Source: Thioalkalivibrio sp. XN8 (GTDB lineage: Bacteria; Pseudomonadota; Gammaproteobacteria; Steroidobacterales; XN24). From it: a stretch of DNA of 64,000 bases. The DNA is taken from contig NZ_JAALFH010000060.1 in assembly GCF_011058255.1 (NCBI RefSeq), forward strand, positions 1-64,000, in the 5' to 3' direction. The notes beneath the pieces were generated by a model. That model had not been told where the DNA came from and ran no database searches. It saw only the letters and a program-made list of their open reading frames with translations. Numbering within the stretch: position 1 is the stretch's first letter; the number at the start of each line of letters is the position of its first letter. The position numbers and the translations under genes were made by a program. Positions 18,716 through 27,088 of the stretch are shown here, one piece after another.

Positions 18716-20803
18716 TCAGTCCGGCTTCCCGAGCGAGCCCAGGGTCCGTTCCATCAGTCCCGCCATCTCGTCCCGCAGCCGGGCGCGCAGCTGTTGCAGG
18801 GACTGGCGCAGCTCGGCCACCTCTTCCTGCGCCGCCGCCAGCGACCGGGCCAGCTCGGCCCGCTCCTCTTCTGCTGCCGCCAGCTCGCGCTGGCGCGCGG
18901 CACGCTCTTCCTCGAGGACGCGGGCGTGCTCGGACCGCTCGTGATCGAGGGCCTGGCCGCGCTCGGCGCGCTCGTGCTCCAGCGACTGGGCCAGTTCCTC
19001 GCGCGCCTGCCGGGCACGGGTTTCCTGGCGCTTCGCTTCCTCGGTCTCCAGCTGGGCCTCGCGTACCTGGAGCCGCAGCTGCTCGAGGTCGAGCTGCATG
19101 CGTTCGCCCGCGTGGTTCGCGTCATCGGCGGCGATGCGCAGGCTCTCCAGCTCGTCGCGGGTCATGGCGGACTTCTGCTCCGCCTCGGCCAGCAACTCCC
19201 CGATCCGCTCCCGCTCCCCGGCCACCCGCTCGAGTTCCGCCCGCAGCGCCGCCAGTTCGCGGTCGGGCCCGGCGTCGTCGTCGGGCTCCGGCGGCGCGAG
19301 ATCGGACAGGTCCAGCGCCTGCAGCAGGAAGCCGCGATGAGTGCCGCCCGCATCGCGCCGGACCGAGAGATACCAGCGCGTCAGCCCGCCGTCGGGCAGC
19401 CGCGCGTCGCGGATGGCCTCCTCGCCGCCCGAGGCCAGCGCCACCAGGCCGTCGCTGACCACGTCGGCGTGCGCGCGCGGCAGGACCTGGACGATATCCC
19501 GCCCGATCACGGGCGGCCGGCCGAGCGCCTGCGCGGTCTCGTTGGCGGCCCGGACCTCGAAATCGGGCCCGAGGCGGAACACCGGGCCGCGCAGGGCCTG
19601 GAAGTCGCGCGCCAGCGCGCCGAGCCGGGTGCGCGTCTCGCGCTCCACGCGACGCCAGGAGCTGACTTCCTCGTGGCTCACCAGGGCGCCCGCGATGCCC
19701 GGGTTCAGCAGCGGGCTGATGCTGATGCGCCAGCGGCGGGGATCGTCGCCGTACTCGACCTGGTATTGCTCCACCACGCCGCCCAGCACCTGTTTCAGTC
19801 CGCGGGCCAGCGCGGCGATGTCCAGGTCCCCGTAGCGGCCCTTGTCCTCCGGGTCGGTAAAGGGCACCCCGGGCTCGAAAGCCTGGCCGGCATAGCAGGC
19901 GGGTTCCTGCAGCGCCCTCCAGGCCTGATTGCAATGGGTGATCAGGCCGGCGGCGTCCAGCAGCGCCATCGGGACGCGACTGGAATCGAACACCGCCCGC
20001 ATGAAGCGCAGGTCGTGCTGCACGGCCAGCAGCCGCTTGTGATGGAACTGCGCGTCCGCGACCACGCCCGCGGCGCGCTGCAGCTGCCCGCGCCCGTCCA
20101 GCTGCGACAGGCCGCGGAGCACGCACCAGCGATACGCGCCGCCGGCCACCTTGACCCGCGCCTCGACCTGCCACGGGTCGTTGCGCAGGGCGACTTCCTC
20201 GAGCCGGCGCACCGCCATTTCCCGGTCGTCGGGATGGACCCAGCCGCGCACCGCCTCCAGGCTCTCGGTGCACTCGGGCCCGGGCAGCTGCCAGGCCGCC
20301 GGCTGGGGCGAAGCCAGCCAGACCTCGCCGCTCCCGGCCTCGTAGTGCCAGGCCAGTTCGCCGGCGGCCCCCAGGCTCGCGGCGATGCGCTGGTTATGCT
20401 GGCGGATGTCCTGCGAGGCCGCGGCGCGCGCCAGCACGTTCAGCAAGCGGTCGTGCAGCCCTCCGGCATCGAGCGCCTCGGCGGCAACGCGGTCGCGGGC
20501 GCCCACCGCCAGGCAGGTGGCGGCATCAGGCGCGTCCGGCCCGGCGGCCAGCGCCACCAGCGGCAGCCCGGGCGCGGTGCTGCCCAGTTCCGACAGCAGG
20601 TGCAGGCCGTCGCCCGGCCCGACCGACAGGTCGACCAGCGCCAGGTCGTGGGCGCCGGCGCGCAGCCGGCGGACCGCGGTCGCGAGGCTGTCGGCACCCT
20701 CCAGCTCCACCTCGGGCGAGCCGGGCCGATGCAGCCCGGCGCCGACCTTGCGGATGATCTCCGGGTCGTCCGCGATCAGCAGGATGCGAAGCGCGTCAGT
20801 CAT
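18716..20803 (-). CDS. REC-PAS-PAS protein with long C-terminal coiled coil
   Basis: The 695-residue protein begins with a receiver-like domain (about residues 5-125; DD pair in LLIADDPEII and an Asp in LALVDLSVG). Two to three PAS-like segments follow (for example VHPDDREMAVRRLEEVALRN and FRLGPDFEVRAANETAQALG). Residues from about 510 to 690 are a highly charged heptad-rich coiled coil. No histidine-kinase, GGDEF, EAL or helix-turn-helix output domain is present. It is probably a scaffold or sensor whose output is the EAL protein encoded 4 bp downstream. The ribosome site is weak. Confidence 0.8.
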   Translation of the reverse strand: MTDALRILLIADDPEIIRKVGAGLHRPGSPEVELEGADSLATAVRRLRAGAHDLALVDLSVGPGDGLHLLSELGSTAPGLPLVALAAGPDAPDAATCLAVGARDRVAAEALDAGGLHDRLLNVLARAAASQDIRQHNQRIAASLGAAGELAWHYEAGSGEVWLASPQPAAWQLPGPECTESLEAVRGWVHPDDREMAVRRLEEVALRNDPWQVEARVKVAGGAYRWCVLRGLSQLDGRGQLQRAAGVVADAQFHHKRLLAVQHDLRFMRAVFDSSRVPMALLDAAGLITHCNQAWRALQEPACYAGQAFEPGVPFTDPEDKGRYGDLDIAALARGLKQVLGGVVEQYQVEYGDDPRRWRISISPLLNPGIAGALVSHEEVSSWRRVERETRTRLGALARDFQALRGPVFRLGPDFEVRAANETAQALGRPPVIGRDIVQVLPRAHADVVSDGLVALASGGEEAIRDARLPDGGLTRWYLSVRRDAGGTHRGFLLQALDLSDLAPPEPDDDAGPDRELAALRAELERVAGERERIGELLAEAEQKSAMTRDELESLRIAADDANHAGERMQLDLEQLRLQVREAQLETEEAKRQETRARQAREELAQSLEHERAERGQALDHERSEHARVLEEERAARQRELAAAEEERAELARSLAAAQEEVAELRQSLQQLRARLRDEMAGLMERTLGSLGKPD

Positions 20804-20915
20804 ATTTGCTCAGCGGGCACTGCCAGCGACCTTGCCGGGGTCAGAAATTAACACGATCCCGTGACGCCGTCGTGGTCCGGCCGCGCGCGGTGCGCCGTGG
20901 TCGCGGTCCCGGCGC

Positions 20916-21893
20916 TCAGATGCCGGGCACTCCCAGCGGGGGAATGCCCTCCTGCTGCGGCCACCGCTCGTGCGGCACCGGCGTGCGGAAGGATTCCGGC
21001 TTCACCACCATGAGGTCGCAGGGCAGCTGGTCCAGCACGCGCTCGGCGGTGCTGCCGATGAAGATGCGCCCGAAAGGATTGCGTGCAATGGCGCCCATCA
21101 CTACGACGTCGGCGCGCTGCTGCCGGCAGTAATCCGGCAGCGCCTGCTCCGGGCGGCCCTGCACGATTGCAATATGCGCCGGCTCGACGCCGGCAGCCTG
21201 CAGTGCTTCATCGAGGGCCTCGCGGTGGCGCTGGGCCGCGCGCTCGCCCGGCAGCTCGGAGGCCAACGGCCGGTCCAGCCCGCCGATCGCCGTGCCCAGC
21301 CCGGGCTCCCAGGCATGCCACGCATGCAGTTCGCCGCCGGTCGCGGCCGCCAGCTCGCCGGCCTGGGCCAGGATGCGGTGCTCGAGGTCGGCGTGGCGGG
21401 CATGGCGCCCGACCGGGTCCACGGCGGCCACGATCACGGGCGGCCGGGCCCAGGGCACCCCCTGGGTGAACAGCACGGGCGCGGGGCAATGCCGCACCAG
21501 CTGCCAGTGCCCCGCCGACCAGCGGCCCCGCTCCCGGGCCGCCGCGGCAGGCAGCCCCACCACCAGCAACCCGGCTTCCCGCTCGAGCACGCGCCGGATC
21601 AGCGCTTCCTCGAAGGGATGGTCCCAGGCTGCGTGGCAGTCCACGGCTTCGCCGGGCAGCTCGCTGGCGAGCCGGTCCAGCCGCTCGCGGGCCTGCGCCA
21701 CCAGGAGTTCGCGGGCATGCTCCAGGCTCGCGCGGGTTTCGAAGTGCGCCAGTGTGACTTGCGAATTGTACACGGCGCTGTACAGCTCGAGCCGGGTGCC
21801 AAGCTGCCCGGCCAGGTAGGCCCCGAGCGCCGCAGCCTGCGGGTCGGGTGCGTGGGGATCGATGCCGACGATGCTTGTTGCGCTCTTGCTCAT
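20916..21893 (-). CDS. Tandem universal stress protein (UspE-like)
   Basis: The 325-residue protein holds two Usp domains (about residues 5-150 and 155-305). The second keeps the ATP-binding pattern G-2x-G-9x-G-S/T in the segment GAIARNPFGRIFIGST. The first domain lacks an obvious copy. Length and architecture match UspE-type proteins, which respond to stress and in several bacteria to oxygen limitation. It is divergent from the FixL-like kinase gene, with a 124-bp gap. No FNR-type box was seen in that gap. Confidence 0.88.
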   Translation of the reverse strand: MSKSATSIVGIDPHAPDPQAAALGAYLAGQLGTRLELYSAVYNSQVTLAHFETRASLEHARELLVAQARERLDRLASELPGEAVDCHAAWDHPFEEALIRRVLEREAGLLVVGLPAAAARERGRWSAGHWQLVRHCPAPVLFTQGVPWARPPVIVAAVDPVGRHARHADLEHRILAQAGELAAATGGELHAWHAWEPGLGTAIGGLDRPLASELPGERAAQRHREALDEALQAAGVEPAHIAIVQGRPEQALPDYCRQQRADVVVMGAIARNPFGRIFIGSTAERVLDQLPCDLMVVKPESFRTPVPHERWPQQEGIPPLGVPGI

Positions 21894-22017
21894 ATTGCGC
21901 CGCTCCGCGGTCGAGATGCTTTCTGCGCCTGCCTGAAGTTATTCTAGTCCGCCGTCGCCACCCCGGCCACGCGCCGGCGGAAGCGGCTTCGACAGCAGCA
22001 GGATCGCAACGCACGAG

Positions 22018-24345
22018 ATGAACAGCTCCGTCACCATCCCGGCCCGGCAGGGCGGCACGACACCGGCCGAGAGCCGGCTCTCCGCGCTGCTCGACGCCAC
22101 CCCCGACGCGGTGGTGCTGATCGACGGCAGCGGCGTGATCGAGACCTTCAACCCCGGTGCCGAGCGCATTTTCGGGTACCGCTCGGACGAGATCGTCGGC
22201 CGGAACATCTCGCTGCTGATGCCGAAGCCGTTCCAGGCCAATCACGACGAGTACATCCGCCGCTACCAGCGCACCGGCGAAGCCCGCTTCATGCTGGCGC
22301 CGCGCGAGGTCGAGGCCTGCCGCAAGGACGGCACGGTATTCCCGGCCGAGGTGTCCGTCGGCCAGGTGGACGCCGAGCCCGGCCGCCTGCCCAGCTTCAT
22401 CGGCATCATTCGCGACATCAGCGAGCGGATGGACGCCGAGGCCCGCCTGCACCAGGTCGAGGCCAACCTGGTGACGGCCCAGTCGCTGGCGCATGTCGGC
22501 AGCTTCGAAGGCGACTGGCCCGCCGCCGAGACGAACTTCTGGTCCGACGAGTTCTTCCGCATCGCCGGCATCGACCCCGCGACGGGACCGATGGGCCCGC
22601 GGGAATTCGTGCGCCGCTTCGCCCACCCGGAGGATCGCGAGCGGGTCGAGGCGCGTCTCGCGGAAGACGTCCGCAAGGCTTCCGGTGGCGGCGAGCTGGA
22701 GTACCGGATCATCCGCCCGGACGGCACGGTGCGGCACATCCAGACGATCTACCAGATCGTCCCGGACCCGGCGACCGGGGCGGGACGCATCCAGGGCACC
22801 ATCCTCGACCAGACCTTCCGCCGCCAGGCGGAGGAAGCGCTGCGCCGCGAGCGCGACCGCGCCCAGCGTTATCTCGACCTGGTGAACGTGATGATCATCG
22901 CGGTGGACCGCTACGGCCGGATCACCCTGGTCAACCGCAAGGCCTGCGAGCTGTTCGGCTGTCCCGAGCACGAGATGCTGGGCAAGGATTTTTTCGCCAC
23001 CTGCCAGCCGCCGGGCTTTGCCGGGCGTTCCCGGATCCTGTTCGAGGAAGCGCTGGCGGGCCGGGAGGCGGGCTTCAGCCTGCTCGAGGGCCCGGTCATC
23101 TCCCGGGACGGGCATACCCGCCGCGTGTTCTGGCGCAACCAGTTCCTGCGCGACGAGACCGGCCGGATCAACGGCGTGCTCAGCGCCGGCGAAGACGTCA
23201 CCGAGCAGCGCGAGACGGAGTCCCAGCTGCGCCAGGCCGAGGAAGAGCTGCGGCTCATCTTCCGCCGCGCGCCGGTGGGGATGGCGACCCTGGCGGCGGC
23301 CCACGAGGTCGACGGCCATTACCTCTCGGTCAACCAGGCGCTGTGCAACATGCTCGGCTACACCGAGGGCGAACTGCTGGCCCGCTCGGTGCGCGACGTC
23401 ACCCCGACCGAGGACATGGCCGAAACGCAGCGCCAGTTCCGGCTGCTGCTGACCGGCGGCGACACGGTGAAGTACGAGAAGCGCTTCTTCCACAAGGACG
23501 GTTCGATCGTCCATGCCATGGTTCACCTCAGCGTCATCGCGGATCATGCCGGGCGGCCGTCGCTGATCGTCAGCCAGATCCTGGACCGGACCGACGTGGT
23601 GCTGGCGGAGATGGAAGCCCGGCGGCAGCGCGAGCGCCTCGCCCACGTCGCCCGGCTGGGCACCATGGGCGAGATGGCGGCCGGCATCGCCCACGAGCTC
23701 AACCAGCCGCTGGCGGCCATCGCCAATTACACCCAGGCCTGCCAGCGCCTGCTCGCGGCGGGCGACATGGACCCGGAGGAACTCGGCCAGGTGCTGGGCC
23801 GTGTCACCGGCCAGGCGCGCCGCGCCGGCGACGTCATCCAGCGGCTGCGCGCGTTCGTGCGCCGCCACACCCCGGACCGCCGCAACCGCGACGCCAACGA
23901 GCTGATCCACGAGATCCTGCCGCTGGTGGAAATGGACTGCCGCTCGCACGAGGTCGAGCTGGAACTGGCGCTGCAGGAAGACCTGCCCCGGGTGCAGGTC
24001 GACGGCGTCCAGCTGCAGCAGGTGTTGCTCAACCTGACCCGCAACGCGGTCGAGGCGATGAACGCCTGCGAGCCGGACACCCGGCGCCTCGAAATCCGCA
24101 CCCGCTGCAGCGGGCAGGACGAAGTCGAGATCTGTGTCGAAGACGCCGGGCCGGGCGTCCCCGATACCCTGCTCGAGCAGCTGTTCGAGCCGTTTTTCAC
24201 TACCAAGCCCGAGGGCATGGGCCTCGGGCTGTCGCTGAGCCGCTCCATCATTGAAGCGCACGGCGGCACATTGCGATACGATTCTGCCCCGGAAAAAGGC
24301 AGTATTTTCCGGATCGGGCTGCCCACGGCACCGGAGGAGGAGTGA
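22018..24345 (+). CDS. FixL-like multi-PAS sensor histidine kinase, probable heme PAS
   Basis: The 775-residue soluble kinase has four PAS domains (about residues 18-140, 145-265, 280-400, 405-530) and a HisKA/HATPase core with His559 in IAHELNQPLAAIANY. No membrane segment is visible. PAS1 aligns without gaps to the heme pocket of Bradyrhizobium FixL: His76 in ANHDEYIRRY matches the proximal heme histidine, Arg82 matches the propionate-contacting Arg, and Arg96 matches the oxygen-binding Arg220. It probably senses O2 and phosphorylates the FixJ-like regulator encoded by the next, overlapping gene. Heme binding is inferred. Confidence 0.9.
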   Translation: MNSSVTIPARQGGTTPAESRLSALLDATPDAVVLIDGSGVIETFNPGAERIFGYRSDEIVGRNISLLMPKPFQANHDEYIRRYQRTGEARFMLAPREVEACRKDGTVFPAEVSVGQVDAEPGRLPSFIGIIRDISERMDAEARLHQVEANLVTAQSLAHVGSFEGDWPAAETNFWSDEFFRIAGIDPATGPMGPREFVRRFAHPEDRERVEARLAEDVRKASGGGELEYRIIRPDGTVRHIQTIYQIVPDPATGAGRIQGTILDQTFRRQAEEALRRERDRAQRYLDLVNVMIIAVDRYGRITLVNRKACELFGCPEHEMLGKDFFATCQPPGFAGRSRILFEEALAGREAGFSLLEGPVISRDGHTRRVFWRNQFLRDETGRINGVLSAGEDVTEQRETESQLRQAEEELRLIFRRAPVGMATLAAAHEVDGHYLSVNQALCNMLGYTEGELLARSVRDVTPTEDMAETQRQFRLLLTGGDTVKYEKRFFHKDGSIVHAMVHLSVIADHAGRPSLIVSQILDRTDVVLAEMEARRQRERLAHVARLGTMGEMAAGIAHELNQPLAAIANYTQACQRLLAAGDMDPEELGQVLGRVTGQARRAGDVIQRLRAFVRRHTPDRRNRDANELIHEILPLVEMDCRSHEVELELALQEDLPRVQVDGVQLQQVLLNLTRNAVEAMNACEPDTRRLEIRTRCSGQDEVEICVEDAGPGVPDTLLEQLFEPFFTTKPEGMGLGLSLSRSIIEAHGGTLRYDSAPEKGSIFRIGLPTAPEEE

Positions 24346-24980
24346 TGGCGTCCAACGAGGCAACGGTTTTCATTGTGGATGACGACGAGGCGGTCCGCGA
24401 TTCGCTGGGCCTGCTGTTGCGTTCGGTCGGTTACCGGGCCCGCTGTTACGCCAGCGCCAAGGATTTCCTGAAAGCCTTCGATCCACGCGACTACGGCTGC
24501 ATGGTGCTCGATATCCGCATGCCCGGCATGACGGGGCTGGAGCTGCAAAAGCACCTGTCCGAGATCGGCTGCAACATCCCGATCGTGTTCATCACCGGCC
24601 ACGGCGACATCCCGATGGCCGTGGAGGCCGTGCGGCTGGGCGCCGTGGACTTCCTGCAGAAGCCCTTCGAAGACCAGGAACTGGTCGATCGCATCAATGA
24701 CGCCCTCAGGCAAGCCGCCGAGCAGCGCGAAGGCGAGCTCGAGCGCCTGGAGATCCTCGACCGCATCGACAGCCTGACCGCGCGCGAAAAGCAGGTCATG
24801 GGGCAGGTGGTGCTGGGCAAGGCGAACAAGGTCATCGCCGGGGACCTGGGCGTCAGCCAGCGGACGGTGGAAATCCACCGCGCCCGCGTGATGGAGAAAA
24901 TGCAGGCGAACTCCCTCGCGCACCTGGTCCGGATGGTCATGGTCGCCGAGGCGCAGGGCACCCCCCCGCCCGCGGCTTAG
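24345..24980 (+). CDS. FixJ-like response regulator (REC-LuxR HTH)
   Basis: The 211-residue regulator has a receiver domain with phospho-acceptor Asp56 in VLDIRMPGMTGLEL, the Thr in FITGHGDIPMAVEA and the Lys in FLQKPFEDQEL. A LuxR-type helix-turn-helix follows (LTAREKQVMGQVVLGKANKV, then GVSQRTVEIHRARVMEKM). This is the FixJ/TodT layout. The ATG at 24345 sits inside the kinase stop (GTGATG) with GGAGGAGG just upstream. In FixLJ systems the regulator activates fixK, but no intact fixK is found nearby. Confidence 0.93.
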   Translation: MASNEATVFIVDDDEAVRDSLGLLLRSVGYRARCYASAKDFLKAFDPRDYGCMVLDIRMPGMTGLELQKHLSEIGCNIPIVFITGHGDIPMAVEAVRLGAVDFLQKPFEDQELVDRINDALRQAAEQREGELERLEILDRIDSLTAREKQVMGQVVLGKANKVIAGDLGVSQRTVEIHRARVMEKMQANSLAHLVRMVMVAEAQGTPPPAA

Positions 24981-25107
24981 GTAGATGTTCGTATTTCCTT
25001 GCCGGAAGCGAGTTTCAATACTCGCATAGCGACTAAAAGAAAATCAGAGAGGACGTCGGCTCCGAGCGGGCTGGCGGAATCGCTAGTCTTATCCGGTTCG
25101 GAAATCC

Positions 25108-25515
25108 ATGGCCCCAGTCTCGGGAAGTATCGCTGAGGCACAACAGGCGACGATCTGCGTCGTAGCCGGTGACCCCCGGGAGCGGGAATCACTGTCCCAC
25201 CTGTTGAGCCACCTGCAGCATCCGGTCAGCGCCTTCGCCTCGGCGGAAGCGCTGCTGGAAGAAGTGGACCCGACGCACATAGGCGTGCTGGTGGTCGATC
25301 TGGAGCTGCCCGGCCAGGGCGGTGTGGAGCTGCTGCAGGCGCTGCGGGCCCGCGGCTGCCCCGCCCCCACCATCATGCTGGCCGGTGAATCCGACGTCGC
25401 CACGGCCGTCGGCGCGATCCGCGCCGGGGCCATCGACTTCATCCAGAAGCCGGTCATCGACCGCATCCTCCTGCGCCGCGTGCGCGACGCGCTCGAGCAG
25501 CAGCCCGCAGCCTGA
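25108..25515 (+). CDS. Single-domain response regulator, FixJ-receiver type
   Basis: The 135-residue protein is a lone receiver domain resembling the FixJ receiver: Asp64 in VLVVDLELPGQGGVELLQAL, then MLAGESDVATAVGAIRAGAI and FIQKPVIDRILLRRVRDALE. The first acidic pair is replaced (VVAGDPRERE), so phosphorylation may be altered. It has no output domain. It lies 127 bp after the FixJ-like gene and may compete for phosphate from the FixL-like kinase, like FixT-type or sink regulators; this is inference. Confidence 0.82.
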   Translation: MAPVSGSIAEAQQATICVVAGDPRERESLSHLLSHLQHPVSAFASAEALLEEVDPTHIGVLVVDLELPGQGGVELLQALRARGCPAPTIMLAGESDVATAVGAIRAGAIDFIQKPVIDRILLRRVRDALEQQPAA

Positions 25516-25627
25516 GCGGCTCCCGCCGGGGCGGACCGGATCCCCCCGCCACTTTGTGACACAGTTCCCCTCGCCGGGCCCGCCCTGCTCATAAGCTGGG
25601 GTTCGTATCGTTGCGGGACGGGTCGGC

Positions 25628-26761
25628 ATGCAGTTCCTTGTCCGTTTGGTGATCACCCTGGTCGTCATCGTCGTATTGGCGGTGGCCGGCCTGCGCCTGT
25701 GGTTCGGCGACGGCGGCACCTACAAGGACCTGACCACCCAGCCGGCGATCGGGGAGCCCGGCCTCGAGACCGTGCTCGAGCACGGCTCGCCCATCGGCGC
25801 CGTCGCGGTGAGCGCCGCGGGGCGGATCTTTTTCGCCACTCATCCCGACATCCCCGTGACGGGTCCCCGGGTATTCGAATGGCGTGACGGCGAGGCGCGG
25901 CCGTTCCCGGCCGCCGCCACGCAGGCGAACCTCCTGGACACGCCGGCGGGGCTGGTCGTCGACCGGTTCGAACGCCTGTGGATCATCGATCCGGCGCGCC
26001 ATGGCCTCGGGCGGCCGCGGGTGGTGGCGGTCGATCTCGCCAGCGGGCTGGTGACCCACGAGCATGTCTTCCCGCGCGAGGTCGCCCCGCGCGGCTCCTT
26101 CCTCCACGACCTGGAAGTCGATCCTGCCGGCCGCATGGTTTTCATCGCCGACACCAGCGTGTGGCGCAAGACTCCGGCCGTGGTGGTCTACGACTCGCTG
26201 ACGCGCGAGTCGCGCCGGCGGCTGGAGGGGCACACTGCCGTCCGGGCCCAGGACTGGGTGCCCGGAACCAAGGTCCGCGAACTGCGCTATCTCGCCGGCC
26301 TGGTGCCGTACAAGCCGGGCCTGCACGGGCTGGCCCTGGACCCGACCGGCCGCTGGCTCTACCTGGCCGCCATGGCCAACGACACGCTCTATCGCGTGCC
26401 GGCCGCGACCCTGGCGGACCCCGCCGTCGGCGACGGCGAACTCGCCGCGGCGGTGGAGCCCGCCGGAGTGAAGCCGCTGAGCGACGGCCTGGTGGCGGAC
26501 CTTGCGGGCAACGTCTTCGTCACCGACGTGGAACACGGCGCGGTGCTGCGCCTCGATCCCGCGGGCCGGCTCCAGACCATCGTCCGCTCGCCGCGCATCC
26601 GCTGGGCGGACAGCCTGTCCTTCGGCCCCGGCGGCTGGCTCTACCTGTCGGACAGCGCCCTGGCCGAGACCCTGTTGCAGACGCCCGGGACGGTGGACGA
26701 CCGCGCGCCCTACCGGGTGTTGCGCTTCCGCCCCGGCGCCGTGGCCGCGCAGGCGCAATGA
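25628..26761 (+). CDS. Membrane-anchored MRJP/SMP-30-like beta-propeller protein
   Basis: The 377-residue protein has one N-terminal membrane segment (FLVRLVITLVVIVVLAVAGL). A propeller related to the major royal jelly/Yellow protein and gluconolactonase groups follows, with repeated blades such as GLVVDRFERLWIIDPARHG, LHDLEVDPAGRMVFIADTS and GLALDPTGRWLYLAAMANDT. Substrate and role are unknown. It is probably periplasmic. It precedes the FNR-type promoter region and may be transcribed separately. Confidence 0.75.
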   Translation: MQFLVRLVITLVVIVVLAVAGLRLWFGDGGTYKDLTTQPAIGEPGLETVLEHGSPIGAVAVSAAGRIFFATHPDIPVTGPRVFEWRDGEARPFPAAATQANLLDTPAGLVVDRFERLWIIDPARHGLGRPRVVAVDLASGLVTHEHVFPREVAPRGSFLHDLEVDPAGRMVFIADTSVWRKTPAVVVYDSLTRESRRRLEGHTAVRAQDWVPGTKVRELRYLAGLVPYKPGLHGLALDPTGRWLYLAAMANDTLYRVPAATLADPAVGDGELAAAVEPAGVKPLSDGLVADLAGNVFVTDVEHGAVLRLDPAGRLQTIVRSPRIRWADSLSFGPGGWLYLSDSALAETLLQTPGTVDDRAPYRVLRFRPGAVAAQAQ

Positions 26762-26800
26762 GTCACGCCGGCTAGGGACTTTCCGCAAAAGGCCCGGAAC

Positions 26801-26842
26801 TTGACCCGAGTCAATATCCCCGGTCGCCGGACGCCCTATAAA
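26801..26842 (+). promoter_or_regulatory. FNR/FixK-type box with class II spaced -10 element
   Basis: TTGACCCGAGTCAA (26801-26814) fits the core TTGA-N6-TCAA of FNR, ANR, Dnr and FixK sites and is a perfect inverted repeat around its centre. TATAAA at 26837-26842 is centred 32 bp downstream, exactly the distance expected if the box sits at -41.5 as in class II activated promoters. The predicted start is near 26849. The regulator cannot be named from the site alone. Confidence 0.75.
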
Positions 26843-26848
26843 TAATCC

Positions 26849-26990
26849 CGGCAGTCGAGACCATAGGGAAGTGGCACCGGCCGGCACGCCATGGAGGCAT
26901 TGTCGGCCGGTCTTTCCCGCAGCGGTCCCGGCTCCCGACACTCTCCTCTTGGTTTAGGCCCTCGTGACGCAAGCCCGGGGGCCTTTTTCT
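26849..26990 (+). ncRNA. Candidate FNR-controlled small RNA or attenuated leader
   Basis: From the predicted start to the terminator lies about 140 nt with no convincing reading frame. It holds a strong hairpin, ACCGGCCGGCA pairing with TGTCGGCCGGT (26876-26886 with 26901-26911). Next comes a pyrimidine-rich single-stranded stretch including CTCTCCTCTT (26941-26950), able to pair with ribosome-binding sites, then an intrinsic terminator. This layout matches a trans-acting sRNA of the FnrS kind. It could equally be the leader of the downstream operon with read-through. I know of no matching RNA family. Confidence 0.5.
26956..26988 (+). terminator. Intrinsic terminator inside the acs operon leader
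   Basis: AGGCCCTCG pairs with CGGGGGCCT (9 bp, one U-G pair) around an 11-base loop and is followed by TTTTT then CTT. It lies downstream of the FNR-type promoter and 100 bp upstream of the ligase start codon, so it would end a short transcript or attenuate the operon. Confidence 0.7.
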
Positions 26991-27050
26991 TGGGCGTCCG
27001 TAATTGTCCGCAGGGCATTCCCGGCGTGGCCGGACTAACCTCGATGGTAA

Positions 27051-27070
27051 GGGAGCAGGGACCTGCTCCC
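27051..27070 (+). promoter_or_regulatory. Hairpin just upstream of the ligase ribosome site
   Basis: GGGAGCAGG-GA-CCTGCTCCC is a perfect 9-bp inverted repeat with a two-base centre, ending 18 bp before the start codon. The ribosome site CGGGAG (27076-27081) lies just downstream, so the hairpin could protect or modulate translation. Its GGGAG arm could also compete for the same partner as the ribosome site. There is no U-run, so it is not a terminator. Confidence 0.5.
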
Positions 27071-27088
27071 GCCACCGGGAGTCGGCTC

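Noticed and set aside
15922-19458. Plus-strand open frame of 1178 codons
   Set aside because: It is antisense to the AsmA-like and EAL genes, shows only Arg/Ala/Gly-rich low-complexity sequence, and reflects the high G+C third-position bias.
21208-24363. Minus-strand open frame of 1051 codons
   Set aside because: It lies antisense to the FixL-like kinase and out of frame with the Usp gene; no family signature was found.
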